DNA of 64,000 bases from Whalleya microplaca (Eukaryota; Ascomycota; Sordariomycetes; Xylariales; Xylariaceae): the NCBI GenBank assembly GCA_022497155.1, contig MU385722.1, forward strand, positions 62,001 through 126,000. Direction: 5' to 3'. Of the stretch, positions 21,728-32,961 are shown piece by piece. The translations under genes were made by a program, and so were the position numbers. The notes under the pieces are model-generated. The model did no database searches and was not told the origin of the DNA. It was given only the letters and a program-made list of their open reading frames with translations. The stretch's first letter is position 1, and each line of letters starts with the position of its first letter.

Positions 21728-22861
21728 GGTAGAGACACGGGAATTCGGCGGTGGCTGCGTAAGAATGAGAAACAGCAATGTAGGTAATGAGTATCGCTCA
21801 AGTGAAACCAGTGTCGCTGTCACCACAGGTAGGTTGCGTGGCTATTAGTATGTTCCACGTCCCGTGTTGACTGTTCGCCTTGTCGGTTGGCCTGAATTTG
21901 GATTGATGCGAGTATCGTTAGGCCTTGTTAGAACAGTAGTAAAGAAAATCGCATATTTCAGAGCCAGACGTGCTGATCGCTATATAATATATATGCAGAG
22001 GTGCAATGTCTGCAAGCACGCCAGCCCACGGTGATTTCGGAAGGAAGAATGAATATTCCTGGACGAAGTTGACTGCCAATGTAGTTTCGATTGAGGCTTC
22101 AGTTCTCAGTGAATTCTCATACCGACGAGAACAATCAGACAATTCACACTTTTCAGTGGAGAATCCGATTGATAAGGTATCGATTAAGCAGATCTGGTCC
22201 CCTATGACCAGGTGACGGGCAGACAGGCCAGCCAGGCATTTTAGGTACCTATTGTATGTACATGCTGGTACCAAAGAGACCCGAGTTTAGCACTATTCTA
22301 CCACCTTGTTAACAGCCAAGGATGAAAGTTATAGGCTTTTTATACTAGATGATTTTTTCAATTCGGAGACTTCTATAACTTTCAAGTGTTGCACGAGAAA
22401 TGAATAAAAAAACATAGACATCTAAAACAAATCAAGTATCTACGGACGTCATAGTACCTATGTATTCCGTTTATCGTGATCTATCGCGTGACTGCCCAAG
22501 ATCTCTATGCCGGATACCGGATTCCGGTGCTACTAATCTCCGCACTAAAGAGGCCCGAGCTCAGGCAAGCTCCAGGCCCCAGCTCCAGGTTGCAGGTGCT
22601 CCAGCTGTACCTGTCCAAGGCTCCAACCTGGCACGCGTCAGAGCTCTCGCAAGCTATCAATCAAGGCACAAGGCTGGACACATTCGATCCAACTTCATTT
22701 CTCTCCCTCGACGACATCAACTGCAACACAACAACGAAACGAGAATTCATCCGTACCTCAAACCCGCCTGTGTTGACCGCCATTCCGCAACGCGATCTAC
22801 AGTAACGATCGCTTAACCATCAGCTTTTCTCCATCGCCTCTGCAACAATCCATCCATCACC
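21728..22861. other. Divergent promoter region of the WKF and proteasome genes
   Basis: About 1.1 kb. The sequence just before 22862 is CA-rich (CAACAATCCATCCATCACC), a usual context for a fungal start codon. Two overlapping plus frames of about 110-118 codons at 22460-22816 look like the proteasome gene's CT/CA-rich leader rather than a coding region. Confidence 0.45.
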
Positions 22862-24005
22862 ATGTCGGGAGGTGCGTTTTGCAAGCTGTATTGACTGCTT
22901 TCTTCTTGGAGCTCGCTCCTTGGCCTATCATGGTACTAATATTTGGTGCTTGATGTATAGGAAGCGCAGGTTTCGACCGCCATATCACCATTTTCTCCGA
23001 GCAAGGCCGACTCTACCAAGTCGGTACGTTACCTCTGCTTCTTCTGAACTATCGGCAGCATCCCCGCCCATATCAGCTCGAATATGAACGATGTTGAAGA
23101 GCCGCTGAATGCGCGATGGTGAAGCTGGGCTAATCATAAGGCTCTGTGCAGAATATGCCTTCAAGGCGATCACCGCCGCGAATATAATGTCGATTGGGGT
23201 CCGGGGCAAGGACTGTGCCGTTATCCTTTCCCAGAAGAAGGTCCCTGTAGGTGCTTTCAGCTGTTGCCCAATTGCGGTGAACGCTATATCGTAGGACTGA
23301 GAAGCTGATCGACGCTGTGCTAGGATAAATTGATCGACCCTTCGTCCGTCACTCATATCTTCCAAATCTCGCCCTCGGTTGGCTGCGTTATGACCGGTTC
23401 TATTGCGGATGCTCGGGCGTTTGCACAACGAGCCCAGGGTGAGGCCGCTGAATTCAGATACAAGTATGGATACGAAATGCCATGCGACGTCCTCGCCAAG
23501 AGATTGGCCAATATTAGTCAGGTGTATACTCAGAGGGTAAGGCTGCGGCTACCAATACTCGGCTGAACATGCTGGGGCGGTTTTTTTATTATGATTCTTT
23601 GCTGACATTTATTGACAGGCTTACATGCGTCCCTATGGAGTAGCAACGACGCTGGTGTCGCTAGACTCCGAATTTGGGCCGCAGCTCTACAAGTGTGATC
23701 CGGCCGGATACTACGTGGGGTACAAGGGAACGGCCGCCGGACCCAAGCAGCAGGAGGCACTCAACCACCTGGAGAAAAAACTCAAGAACAAGGACCGTGC
23801 GGAGGGCAACTGGGAAGACGTTGTGGAGCTGGCCATTACCACGCTAAGCACGGTCCTGAGCATGGACTTCAAGAAGGGCGAGATTGAGATCGGGATCGTT
23901 GGAGGCCCCCGGGCGGATGGCAAGGAGGGCCCGAACCCGTTCTTTAGAACGTTGACGGAGGAAGAGATTGACGAGAGATTACAGGCCATTGCTGAGAAGG
24001 ATTAG
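22862..24005 (+). CDS. scl1: 20S proteasome subunit alpha-type 1 (Scl1/PSMA6)
   Basis: Structural alpha-ring subunit of the 20S proteasome core, active in cytosol and nucleus. Five exons: 22862-22871, 22961-23023, 23152-23246, 23324-23536 and 23619-24005, giving 255 residues. Exon 1 encodes only MSG plus one base; the spliced N-terminus [21 protein letters not shown].. carries the alpha-subunit signature (FSxxGRLxQVEYA) across the exon 2/3 junction. Exon 4 has the [14 protein letters not shown] segment and exon 5 [13 protein letters not shown], where alpha6 subunits carry the conserved RPYG. The C-terminus is acidic with EEEIDERL. Phases agree at all four introns, so the model is firm. Being an alpha subunit it has no catalytic threonine. 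Confidence 0.97.
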
Positions 24006-25935
24006 CGGGTAAGGCGGTTGTGGCGTAAGGCTAGGTTCTGATCGACATGGCCAATTGGCTGATGCTGTTCACCGGCAGCAGGCGGTAGTGCGCTGGTGGA
24101 GGCGTGAGTTCGTCCGCCATCGTCTCTTCTGTATGTCACTAGTGCTCTGTGATAGTATGATATCCCGTAGATCTTCAAATCGACGAGATGTGTTTCATTA
24201 TTGTTGCAGCGTCCTGGCGGCCGTGAACTATTTTGTTGCACAGCCTGGAATGGCTTCAGCTGAAGATGCGGGTCAAAATAGGGCATTTCAGGTGGTGGCG
24301 AACCCATGTGAGATATAATCCGAGCGGTGAACTACCTCTCACGTCAAGGGCTACACACGTATTATTCGAGTGTGCAGATGCAACACATCACAAGACGCAC
24401 GTATGTATTCCGTAATAATTGCATACCTTATCCACAAGATGATGGGCTGCGAAACGGGTGTCTCGGATACTAACCTCATTTGCTGGTTTTTTTATTTTTT
24501 TTATTTTTTATTTTTATTTCTTGGTTCTCTTTGGGGTGTTTTTGGTTCTTTTGGTTCATTTTTTTACTCGACCACAATCCCGGGATTCTTGAGGCCTGCC
24601 AAAATAGTCAGCTGCCAAGCAGCCTTACCTGTAATTCTCCGATCCATGAGGGCGGTAACCCATGAGAGTTCGAAGAAACTAGTAGGGGGGACTACAACGT
24701 GGGATGACGCGGTAATCAATAGCTCCTATAGCAGGCTAGACCACCTGGTTGGTTCTTTTTAGTTTTTATTTATTTTTCATCTCCCTCTGGTTTCTTTTTT
24801 CGTCCTCCTGTCGCTGTCCGAGATCTTGGATCCGACGAAAGAAGGTGCCAGACCGTAGATCTAGAGGGTGTAGAGCGAGCAGCTGCTTTGTCATGGTTTT
24901 GTGGGCAGCATCTTCGCTGCTAGGTGTCAGGTTCAAGCTAGTAAAATATCCCTTCAGCTGCGCCCGTATAGTGGCTTGGGCCAATCGCGGGCGGCCATTG
25001 GCCAAGTCCTCATAAGTCCTCACAGCATAGACTGCAGAGTCGCGCGACCTTTTGGTGACATCTACCTCCATTCGACCTGAGAGCTATACTGCATTGGGGC
25101 CTTGGTGTTCACGGTGGCGCCGCTGAATTATCCCCCAGCCCTCCTCCTCTCGACCAACCCCTGTGGTCTATCAAGAGCCTCTTCCTCGCCTAACCATCTG
25201 ATCTTCATGACTGACACTAGTGTCGAGGGACCCTGTCCCCTGTCCCTACAGATTAGTTTCCCACTGCCGGGTCCATGGCCATGCCATTAACGACGAAGAG
25301 ACGTTGATGTCCCTGCATTTGGTCTTACAGTTGTGGCGCTGGATGCAGGGCGGATTAGTGCTGGGCCTGCACGTAACCTCCCAGGCGCGCCCAGGGCTTA
25401 TCCCAGAGCCTTGGGGAAGATCTAAGATGCCAATATCCAGCTCAGTCGGGATCTGCTAAGTTTGAGCTTGCGAGCGTCTATCCCAACGAAGGTAGTCGAT
25501 AAATATTCCGATTCGATAGCACGGCGGCATGGAGAGGAGGGATAGAGCTGACTGACTATCATGCCCGCGTAGCCTGCATCCTAATGGAGCATCTATGCAA
25601 ATCTTCCTTCTCTCGAACTACTCTGCTTGTAGCCCTAGACATCGTGAACTTGTCGGTTGCCTGTTGATTCGTAATACGTCAATTGCTTCTACAAAAGCCA
25701 AGTGGATTCGCCGTTGAAGAGCGTTCGTGATGGAGCTTCTTCAGCATCGTCCAAAGGAACATCAAAACCTCTCCAGCCTTGCCCGCTCTTTCTCCGTTTC
25801 GCCCCTAAGCCGGACTCCCGAAGCTTTCCAGAACGATAATAACCTGACCTCTTCCTTTGGCCTCCTTCGGCACTTAGCCCCTTACTAGAAACCCTCCTCG
25901 TGGGACGTTGTGCGGCAAGCCACTTTCGACATAAA
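24006..25935. other. 1.9 kb intergenic, no supported gene
   Basis: Contains a T-rich tract at about 24487-24525 and scattered poly-T. Frames of 80-130 codons at 24370-24762, 24749-25015 and 25689-25955 (minus) lack domains and are compositionally driven. No transposon ends were found. Confidence 0.4.
24487..24523. repeat. T-rich low-complexity tract
   Basis: A run of T broken only by single A bases (T7 A T8 A T6 A T5 A T3). It may be a nucleosome-depleting poly(dA:dT) element or a degraded poly(A) insertion on the minus strand. Confidence 0.7.
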
Positions 25936-26811
25936 ATGGACGGGTGTAAGTACAAAAAACCGTTGTTGAATCTCCACCGCCTCTGCCTAGACTAGGCCCA
26001 GAAGACGCCTCCTATGGCCTGTTTTTCTAACCGTCAACTTAGACAACGCGTACCGACAAGTACGGGTTGCCGAGATCCTCTCCGACTTTCGAACACTTCA
26101 ATACTACATCGCAGCAGCTCCAGTAGACCCCCTGAACGCCGACGACTACTACACCGAGGGTTGGGCAGCATTACGACAGTGCGCCTTAGATGGCCAACAC
26201 ATCCTCAACGTCGCGGCAGATGTGACCGTACCACAAGCCGGCGGCGGCGAGGAGGAACAGGCGAAAGCCGAGTTGAAACAGTACGTAAAATAGCATCCTT
26301 CGACGATGAGTATCGGATTCCTCGGCAACAAATCACTCACTTATAAACCGTACCTCTACAGGGTCCTACTAGATGCTTACGCTCGAAGACACGAAGCTCA
26401 GAAAATCTATCTACGCCAGGCCGCGGCACAGAGATGGATTGAGTATAGGGAGCATGTTCTCCAGGGACAACAGCCAACCCACGCACATCGACGACAACTG
26501 AGAGCCTGTGATGAACAACTACGAAACGTACGATAAGCCAACATGCCCCTAGTAGTGGTGCTTTGCTGCCTACCCCTATCCTGACTCCTCACTCCTCACT
26601 CCTCACTCCTCACTCTCCACACGACGGGGACTCCACCGGCCTACGCTCCTAACACCGCTGACATCTGATCCAGGAACTCTCACAGGTAACCGATGAAGCG
26701 ATCTATAATGAACTTCAGACTTCTGATGTTTCCATGTCGCGCTGGACGGCCGAAGACCCCAGTTTACGGGCGGTGCAACGCTGGGTACGACATCGCCCAC
26801 AGACAACCTAA
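25936..26811 (+). CDS. Hypothetical helical protein, four exons
   Basis: Model: 25936-25945, 26043-26280, 26362-26527 and 26674-26811, giving 183 residues. The phases fit at each junction: GGGT|GTAAGT, ACA|GTACGT, AAC|GTACGA and CAG/TAG acceptors. The product is rich in Ala, Gln, Arg and Glu, with helices such as QVLLDAYARRHEAQKIYLRQ and a Trp-containing end (WTAEDPSLRAVQRW). There is no signal peptide or TM segment. I recognise no family. Exons 2-4 share coherent composition and remain open, so a real gene is likely, but the 10-nt first exon is the weakest part: the true start could be elsewhere. Intron 3 contains a 7-bp tandem repeat. Confidence 0.55.
26584..26616 (+). repeat. 7-bp tandem repeat (ACTCCTC) in an intron
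   Basis: About 4.7 copies of ACTCCTC in a pyrimidine-rich stretch inside the third intron of the hypothetical gene, about 60 bp before its acceptor. It could act as an extended polypyrimidine tract. Confidence 0.8.
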
Positions 26812-28901
26812 TCATCCCGCCATTTTGGCACGCCCGCCCTAGACACGTGCGCAGCGCATGCTACCTGCCGAAGGCTAGTGGATAGACGGCAACCCCTGAT
26901 CTTGAGATGGGACTATGATATAACGGCGCATGGTGGAACGGCCTCAAAACAAGGAACGGTGTTGACATGGCTAGCGCTTGACGCAGGATCTGGGCAGGTA
27001 CCCTTGGGGTTGGAATAGGACAGTGTCCACAAGTGCTACCAAGCAAGCACCCACTCCCTTTTAACAGCGATATACAGGTACGGGTTTCCGATAGAGGTGG
27101 ACCTTCGCTATAAGAAAACGACAGCTCCCTATAAAACTTGTACGAGAACGAGGAATGTTCATGGTACGGAAGAAATCGGCTGCCAGGCGCAGCATCATCA
27201 TCATCATCTGCTATACATAACTCGAGTGTAGAAAATATTATGATATATTAGCCCTTTGACGAATGACGTTTGCTCTCGCAGAGCAACAACACTAGCAATG
27301 ACTTCCACATGCCATGCGGCGAGCGCGAAAGACGGGCCGACAAGCTCCCTCGGTTTGGGCGCTGTATAGGCTTAGTCCGCGTCGACGCTATCTCCCGAAC
27401 TACGAAGCGAGCCTGAGCTAGCCCACTTATTAGATCTCTTCGCCGTGAGACTATAACGATAGCCTCGATTCCTGCTCGTGAAGAGAGAGAGAGAGGGTTC
27501 ACCCTCACTTTCCTCGACGGTACTCGTAGGAGAGGCATCCACTATCCCGAACAAAGAAAATTGTGACATGCAGCGCTAAATGACAGCCGACCCCCTCCTT
27601 AGCTCCAGAGACCATTGACATGTCCCGACTAACCTAGCAGTTTTTTTGCGCCCACTCGACCGGTGGCTTGGACCGACTATCCCTACTGCATGGCGAAGTC
27701 GTCACCACACGACAATACAGGGATTAATACGGGGAAACGGAGTTGAGTGGCTCAGGAAGATTTTGACTTCGTGGCCGGCGCCTCTGCTAGTGCCCAAGGG
27801 ACTAGTCGGCCGTTGAACTCCGTTCACAAAGCCGAAACGGTGACACCGCTTCCCATCACGAGCTAGGTAGGTAGGTAGTTAGTCCTCTGTGAACGGCAGC
27901 TTAGGTATTAAATCAGCATGGTGGAAGGTTCCGACCGTAGGCATCATCCGTGCTGTGCTGCTGCCTGTCCGACGGAACTATGCGATATCGCCCTCCCCAA
28001 CCTCTAGGGTTTAGGTTGGCCCTCCATAGACTATGCCAATGTGTCAGCGAAACTTAATCAAGCGCGCGGCTGCAGTTTGGCGCAACACCTACCTAATCAA
28101 TATTCATAGCGTGTATGATTATTGAATAAGAATAAAAAAAGATATTCATGTCAGCGCCTAGACCGTAGTAGCCTTACGTTTTGGAGAACTTCTGTCTACT
28201 CAGCTGGCTTGGGATTGCGACTATTGAATATCCTGGGGCTGGCATCTGACCTTATTCAGGGGTCGATCACAGGCAAAAAATCTATTGATATTCAAGGTAC
28301 TTTTGTAGCTTTTCCTTAGGTATGCCTGTACCACCTGAGATAACCGAGCGGAACAAGGTAAATCCACTAAGAGAGACCCGCTGTAAAACTGCCTTAGCGC
28401 CCGACATTGTGCAGGCCGGCAGACGGGATGCAATATTTTGTGCAGACTATCGCGAGTTCAATTTGCGTGTGGGAATCCAGAACCCCTTCACGGTTTATTT
28501 TTAGGTCGAAATCTATGTGGACTACCTAAAGACATCGTTGCTGCCATCAATTGCCAGGCCCTAAAACGAGGCAAAATTCTCTAGATTTCTCGGATCCGGC
28601 CGAATTCGTTCATCCGTCACTGACAAGCGTATCGGTAAGTCCAAGCCACCTACTATCGACTATCCAACGACTATTTGCCGTCTTCTTTGCGATCTAGCAG
28701 TTCCTCCCCAATTCAGTGCATGGATTCACTCAGACGGTGGGGTTCGATTGCTTCCGCCCGCTAGGCGAATTTTTTTCCTAGACCACCTCTCACGTATGGT
28801 CGGCAGACTCTGGGCCTTGGACCGACACATTCATACCTGTCCCTGTCGCTGGAGCGTAGTTGATTACTTATCAAGCTACCATAGCAGACGGGATCTCCGA
28901 C
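26812..28901. other. 2.1 kb intergenic, no supported gene
   Basis: Two overlapping minus frames at 27248-27569 (96 and 65 codons) surround a GAGAGAGA tract at 27481-27495 and show no domain. A short TAGG tandem (GGTAGGTAGGTAG) lies at about 27865-27880. A 60-codon plus frame at 28322-28504 has a weak reverse-transcriptase-like DYREFN string, treated under rejected items. The right end is the promoter of the RING gene. Confidence 0.4.
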
Positions 28902-29675
28902 ATGGCTACTTGCAAAGAATGCGAGGAGCCCCTCGTGCTCGAGGTCGAAGATGAAGAGGGCAACGGAACAGAATCCATCCCTGACGATCTGGAGCTGCCC
29001 TGTGGCTGCCATTTTCACTGGCAATGCCTCCTTGACCAAGCTTCCGAGCTGGCCATCTCACTCAAGTGCCCCTCGTGCGATGCGCAAATTGCCGCGAACA
29101 TGGCAGGGCCTTCGGTCACAAACCCGTTCCTGCCTGCGTCGTCCGGCGCGGCTATCTTGACGAAATATACCAATGAAGGCGGCGTGCAGGAGAACTTCGA
29201 CTTCCTCCCCGCGCTCACTGAGGAAGCTTATCTAGATGCCAACCCCGAGGCGCGCCCCGCACGTGCATATCATGTGCTGTGCAGCGAGGGCGACGTAGGC
29301 GGAATCGTAGAGCTGCTGCGTGACGCTGAGCAAGGAGACGCAGAGGAGCCGAGGATGAACGCGGCCCAACTTATAAGATACCAGGACCCGCTCGCAAATG
29401 CGAAGAGCGGCCTTCACCTGGCTGTTGAGAAGGGGCGGGAGGAGGTCGTCTGGTTGCTCTTGTGGATAGCATCCACCCTGCCTGCGGATGCCTTCCCCGC
29501 GGAGGCAATGCAGGCGGCGGACGCGATGGGACTCCAACGTCCGAGCGAGCTGAGCTCGGAGGACATCCGTGCTCTGACGGATGATCAAGGCCGGACGGCT
29601 GAGGCGGTCGCGGCACAGATGGGACATGCCTGGGCGGCGATGGTCGAGCGTGGCGTGCTGCATCCAGGGTCCTGA
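28902..29675 (+). CDS. RING-finger protein with ankyrin-like repeats (putative E3 ubiquitin ligase)
   Basis: Intronless, 257 residues from the ATG at 28902 (MATCKECEE); an in-frame ATG 14 codons upstream is less likely because the finger starts immediately after the chosen one. The RING ligands are C4, C7, C34, C36, H39, C42, C56 and C59. The usual LPCGHxFHxxC motif reads LPCGCHFHWQC, so cysteine replaces the common histidine at the fourth position. An acidic insert lies between the first two pairs. Residues about 160-200 (KSGLHLAVEKGREEVVWLLL) and the C-terminus (DDQGRTAEAVAAQMGH) look like two ankyrin repeats. RING proteins recruit ubiquitin-conjugating enzymes; the ankyrin part would choose the substrate. 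That role is inferred from the domains. Confidence 0.75.
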   Translation: MATCKECEEPLVLEVEDEEGNGTESIPDDLELPCGCHFHWQCLLDQASELAISLKCPSCDAQIAANMAGPSVTNPFLPASSGAAILTKYTNEGGVQENFDFLPALTEEAYLDANPEARPARAYHVLCSEGDVGGIVELLRDAEQGDAEEPRMNAAQLIRYQDPLANAKSGLHLAVEKGREEVVWLLLWIASTLPADAFPAEAMQAADAMGLQRPSELSSEDIRALTDDQGRTAEAVAAQMGHAWAAMVERGVLHPGS

Positions 29676-32600
29676 TGAGCTGAGCTGTCTTATTCGACAA
29701 AGCTTGCACAGTACACACACCCAGTCGTCTCAGGTATGGGATGGCTCGAACACCGCAACCTGCATGGATACTACCCCTCTGAGCTGTCAGCAAAAATTCA
29801 GACTGACTGAGAAACGTGACGGGCATGCAGTCTCTCTGCAATGATGATCTGATGAAACAAACAATGTTGGCGCCTCACATACATACGGCCTGGGATAATT
29901 ATCTTCTCGTTATGCAAATAATCTACTAAGTGCATACATAGGTAATCGCTAACCTCCATCTCAGAATCTGGTACCTGAATCATAATAGTGTGACTAGGCT
30001 TGTCGCGCATTCAGCATCTTGCGTAACCTGTTACCGGAAATAGGCGGCAGAGTTACAGTAACCACAAAAGCCAGCCTCAGCCCCAAGGCCCCGGATTCGG
30101 AACCTTCAGCTCGTAAAACAATCATCCCGTCTCAAAACTCGAATCCCATCAATCCATACCTAAGTACGAAGGTGTATACAGTTTAATTTCCTGCGTACAT
30201 ACGTTCGTGTTAACCCTCTATCTGCATCCGGGGCTTGTTTGAGCGGATAACTGGGCTCTTTGCCCCCCACCCTCATCCGCAAATCAATGACGTTCATTGT
30301 CAGATCATTGAGGCCTTTCCCGCTGCAGAAACATCTGCAAGTCCCGATGCTCTGGGGGGCCACCGGCGTGCAGCTAAGCTTAGGTAGCTAGCTACCCGGG
30401 AGCTGCGCCACACCACTAGGTTTTAGGTACGGGTTACCTCCCTATCCACCTACATACTGCGTACATAGTAGCTGTAAGGGACCTCCGTAAGCAGCCTAGC
30501 TTTGCCACACCCCTGCGGTCCCCAACTTGCACAACTGCATACATACTCCTGCGTCAGGGGCTGGGGTAGACACCTACCTAATCCGTACTTCATACCTGCT
30601 ACATGCTTATTTCTCACCTACTTGCATACATACATACGCATGTACATGTAGCTGTGTGTGGTCTACTGCAGCAGCGATCTATCTATCTATGTGCGTACCC
30701 TAATGTACGGCCTAACCTACCTACCTAGCACTCCATGTGCATATAGGGATGTACACGGTCGTGGCGCCGAGGTGATGGTGTACCACGACCGCCCGCCATT
30801 GGATCGCCATTTTTAGGAACTTTTATTGCGTAACCCGCCTCCTCCCGCGTTGCAGGTGCTGTTGCTCTGCATCTGCAGTAGTCAGTTCAGTCAGTGACCT
30901 AGGCGGTGACACCAGCAGCCTGCGATCTACATACAGACCCCAGACTAGCTGCAGTAGCTAGATATTGAAGTCTGCAGGGACCTGTAGATGTCCACTGTCT
31001 CCAAGACTCCAACATACCCACATACAGACCGGAATCCTTCGTTGTCTAACCCTCTCACTCAGGCCCATCTGTGGCTTCACGCGGTGCGTCGTCGATGCAG
31101 TCGGTGTGTGATAAGAATAGACTGGAATTCCGCGTGTGCGTTATGCTGTGTTGCGCTGCGCTTGCACGACCCGGTTAGAATCTGATATTGCTCCATCTAT
31201 CCCGCACTTCCGCGCCGCGCCCAGCGACGCCGCAAGGCTGCGGTTTGGGCCACACGTGTGTGTACGTCTGCCGGTGAGTCATACGGCGGCGTTGAGGCCC
31301 TCATGTACCCCATGGGACATCTACAAGCCAGCCATGCGCGCACAGTAACGGGAATTGGAAACTAGGCAGGTCTGTCAGAGAGGATTCCCGGCGGGGAGAG
31401 AGGGAGAGAGAGAGCCCCGCCGTATCGGGAATGTCATGGCTGCCTGTGGAGCTGACAGGAGCGGATTACTGTCGAGAGCGCCACCTCGGATCATACGAAA
31501 CAGATAGAGTATTCAGACGCTTCCAGGCCCGAGACGGTTCGTTCGTGTGTGCGCGCGAGCGGAATGTTGGTAATTTGCGATCTTACTACGCAACACGGAG
31601 TCCCCTGAAGCAAGCTCGAGACGTATATCTCCTTCTTTCGGAAAGGAGATGAGATGGGATAGATAATAACTCCTCCACATCGAAGGAGCCGTCGGCGGTT
31701 CTCTCGCTCCCGTGTCTGGGGCGAGATCGATCGCAGGATTGGGGGCGGGGGATAAGGTAGGTCAGGTCCCTTAGGGTATCGTCGGACGGATTGTGTTGGG
31801 GGCAGAGCGAGAGAGGAAGGGGAATGAAAAGAGATCGGGAAGGATTCTGTTGGAATCTGCACGTAAAGTGTATTAAGTGGGCATCTCGCGTGTTGTGGGA
31901 TGGTGTGCAGATGGGAATCCTAAACGGCTTCGGCTTCTGCTCTTGCGTCACGAGGTGTTTCGAAGGAATCGGCGCCCTGTTTGTTGGCTTGTTTGATCGG
32001 AATCTCGGGAAGGGGATGATTTTCTTCAGCTGGAGATAGGGAGCCTCTGTCTGACCTTGGATAAGGCTGCGCCCTGTTACTATCAATTATCGGAAAGAGT
32101 TTCAAGTGACCTCATAACAAGACACATCCGTGTTCACGTTTGCAACATGTAGGATGGGATTCAATATGACATTGTAGATGTTTCGATCTATTATACTAGC
32201 ACGGTGAAGATAGACCACTAGGGTTACGAGCTCAGTTTGAAGAATGTACATTTGCACACTTGTATTGGTTTCTCATTTAGACATCTTTAATAACTTTTGG
32301 CGAATATCGCCTCGTGTACTTAGTTATCGCAACTTGTTTCTAGCGTCATGATACGCATGTTACGCATGTGAATGCCCCTTTTGTTATACAGTGAGACATA
32401 TGTATGTACCACAATCTCATGCCACACTGACTTCCACCTCCTTCCATCCGAAAATGCCAAAAACAAAAGGTAGTAGACCAAAGCACAAAAAATACAGAAG
32501 AGTTGCCCCCTTGAAACGGTGATGTTTTTCTTCTAGGCCGTGAGAACGTTGCTTGACGGTACCTTGACGCACTGGGTATATTGGTAACCGTTCAATCGCA

Positions 32601-32961
32601 CGCCGCCGGTGTAGTGAATCCCCGAGAATGACCGGAAACGCCGTAGCACGATGGTAGTGGAGAATAAGGAAAGAAGAATGTGCCCAGTAGGCTAAAATAA
32701 ATATGATAAGAGAGATGAGAAAAGACGGGATATAGAAACACAATGCTCCAGGCTTGAACCGTAAATGCAAAAACAGTCTGAATGAATGACATGAAAGTAC
32801 CTTGGAAATGCTAAGGATCGTATGAGGCCAGCCGTGATTCGTCGATCATAACATTATGTCGTTAAGTGAAAGTGATAAAACGCTGAGCTGAGAACAGTGC
32901 GGTGATTTGAATAAAGCAGTAGATGCAAATAAGAAAGGCATGTAAATGACGCGGTCTAAGT
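29676..32961. other. 3.3 kb convergent intergenic region rich in simple sequence
   Basis: Lies between two convergent gene ends and yet holds no supported gene. It is rich in short tandem motifs: CATACATAC around 30630, ATCTATCTATCTAT at 30677-30690, CCTACCTACCTAG around 30715-30730, and GA repeats at 31395-31414. Overlapping frames at 31491-32086 (minus, up to 166 codons) and 31791-32039 (plus, 82 codons) coincide with this biased composition. A long pyrimidine/purine-rich leader of an unrecognised gene or a lncRNA is possible. Confidence 0.45.

Noticed and set aside
28322..28504. DYREFN string resembling the reverse transcriptase VDYRxLN motif
   Set aside because: The frame is 60 codons, lacks the following YxDD or other RT motifs, and no LTR or pol remnant flanks it.
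31491..32086. 166-codon and 123-codon overlapping minus frames as a gene
   Set aside because: Both frames are open together over purine/pyrimidine-biased sequence and show no domain, a usual sign of chance frames.
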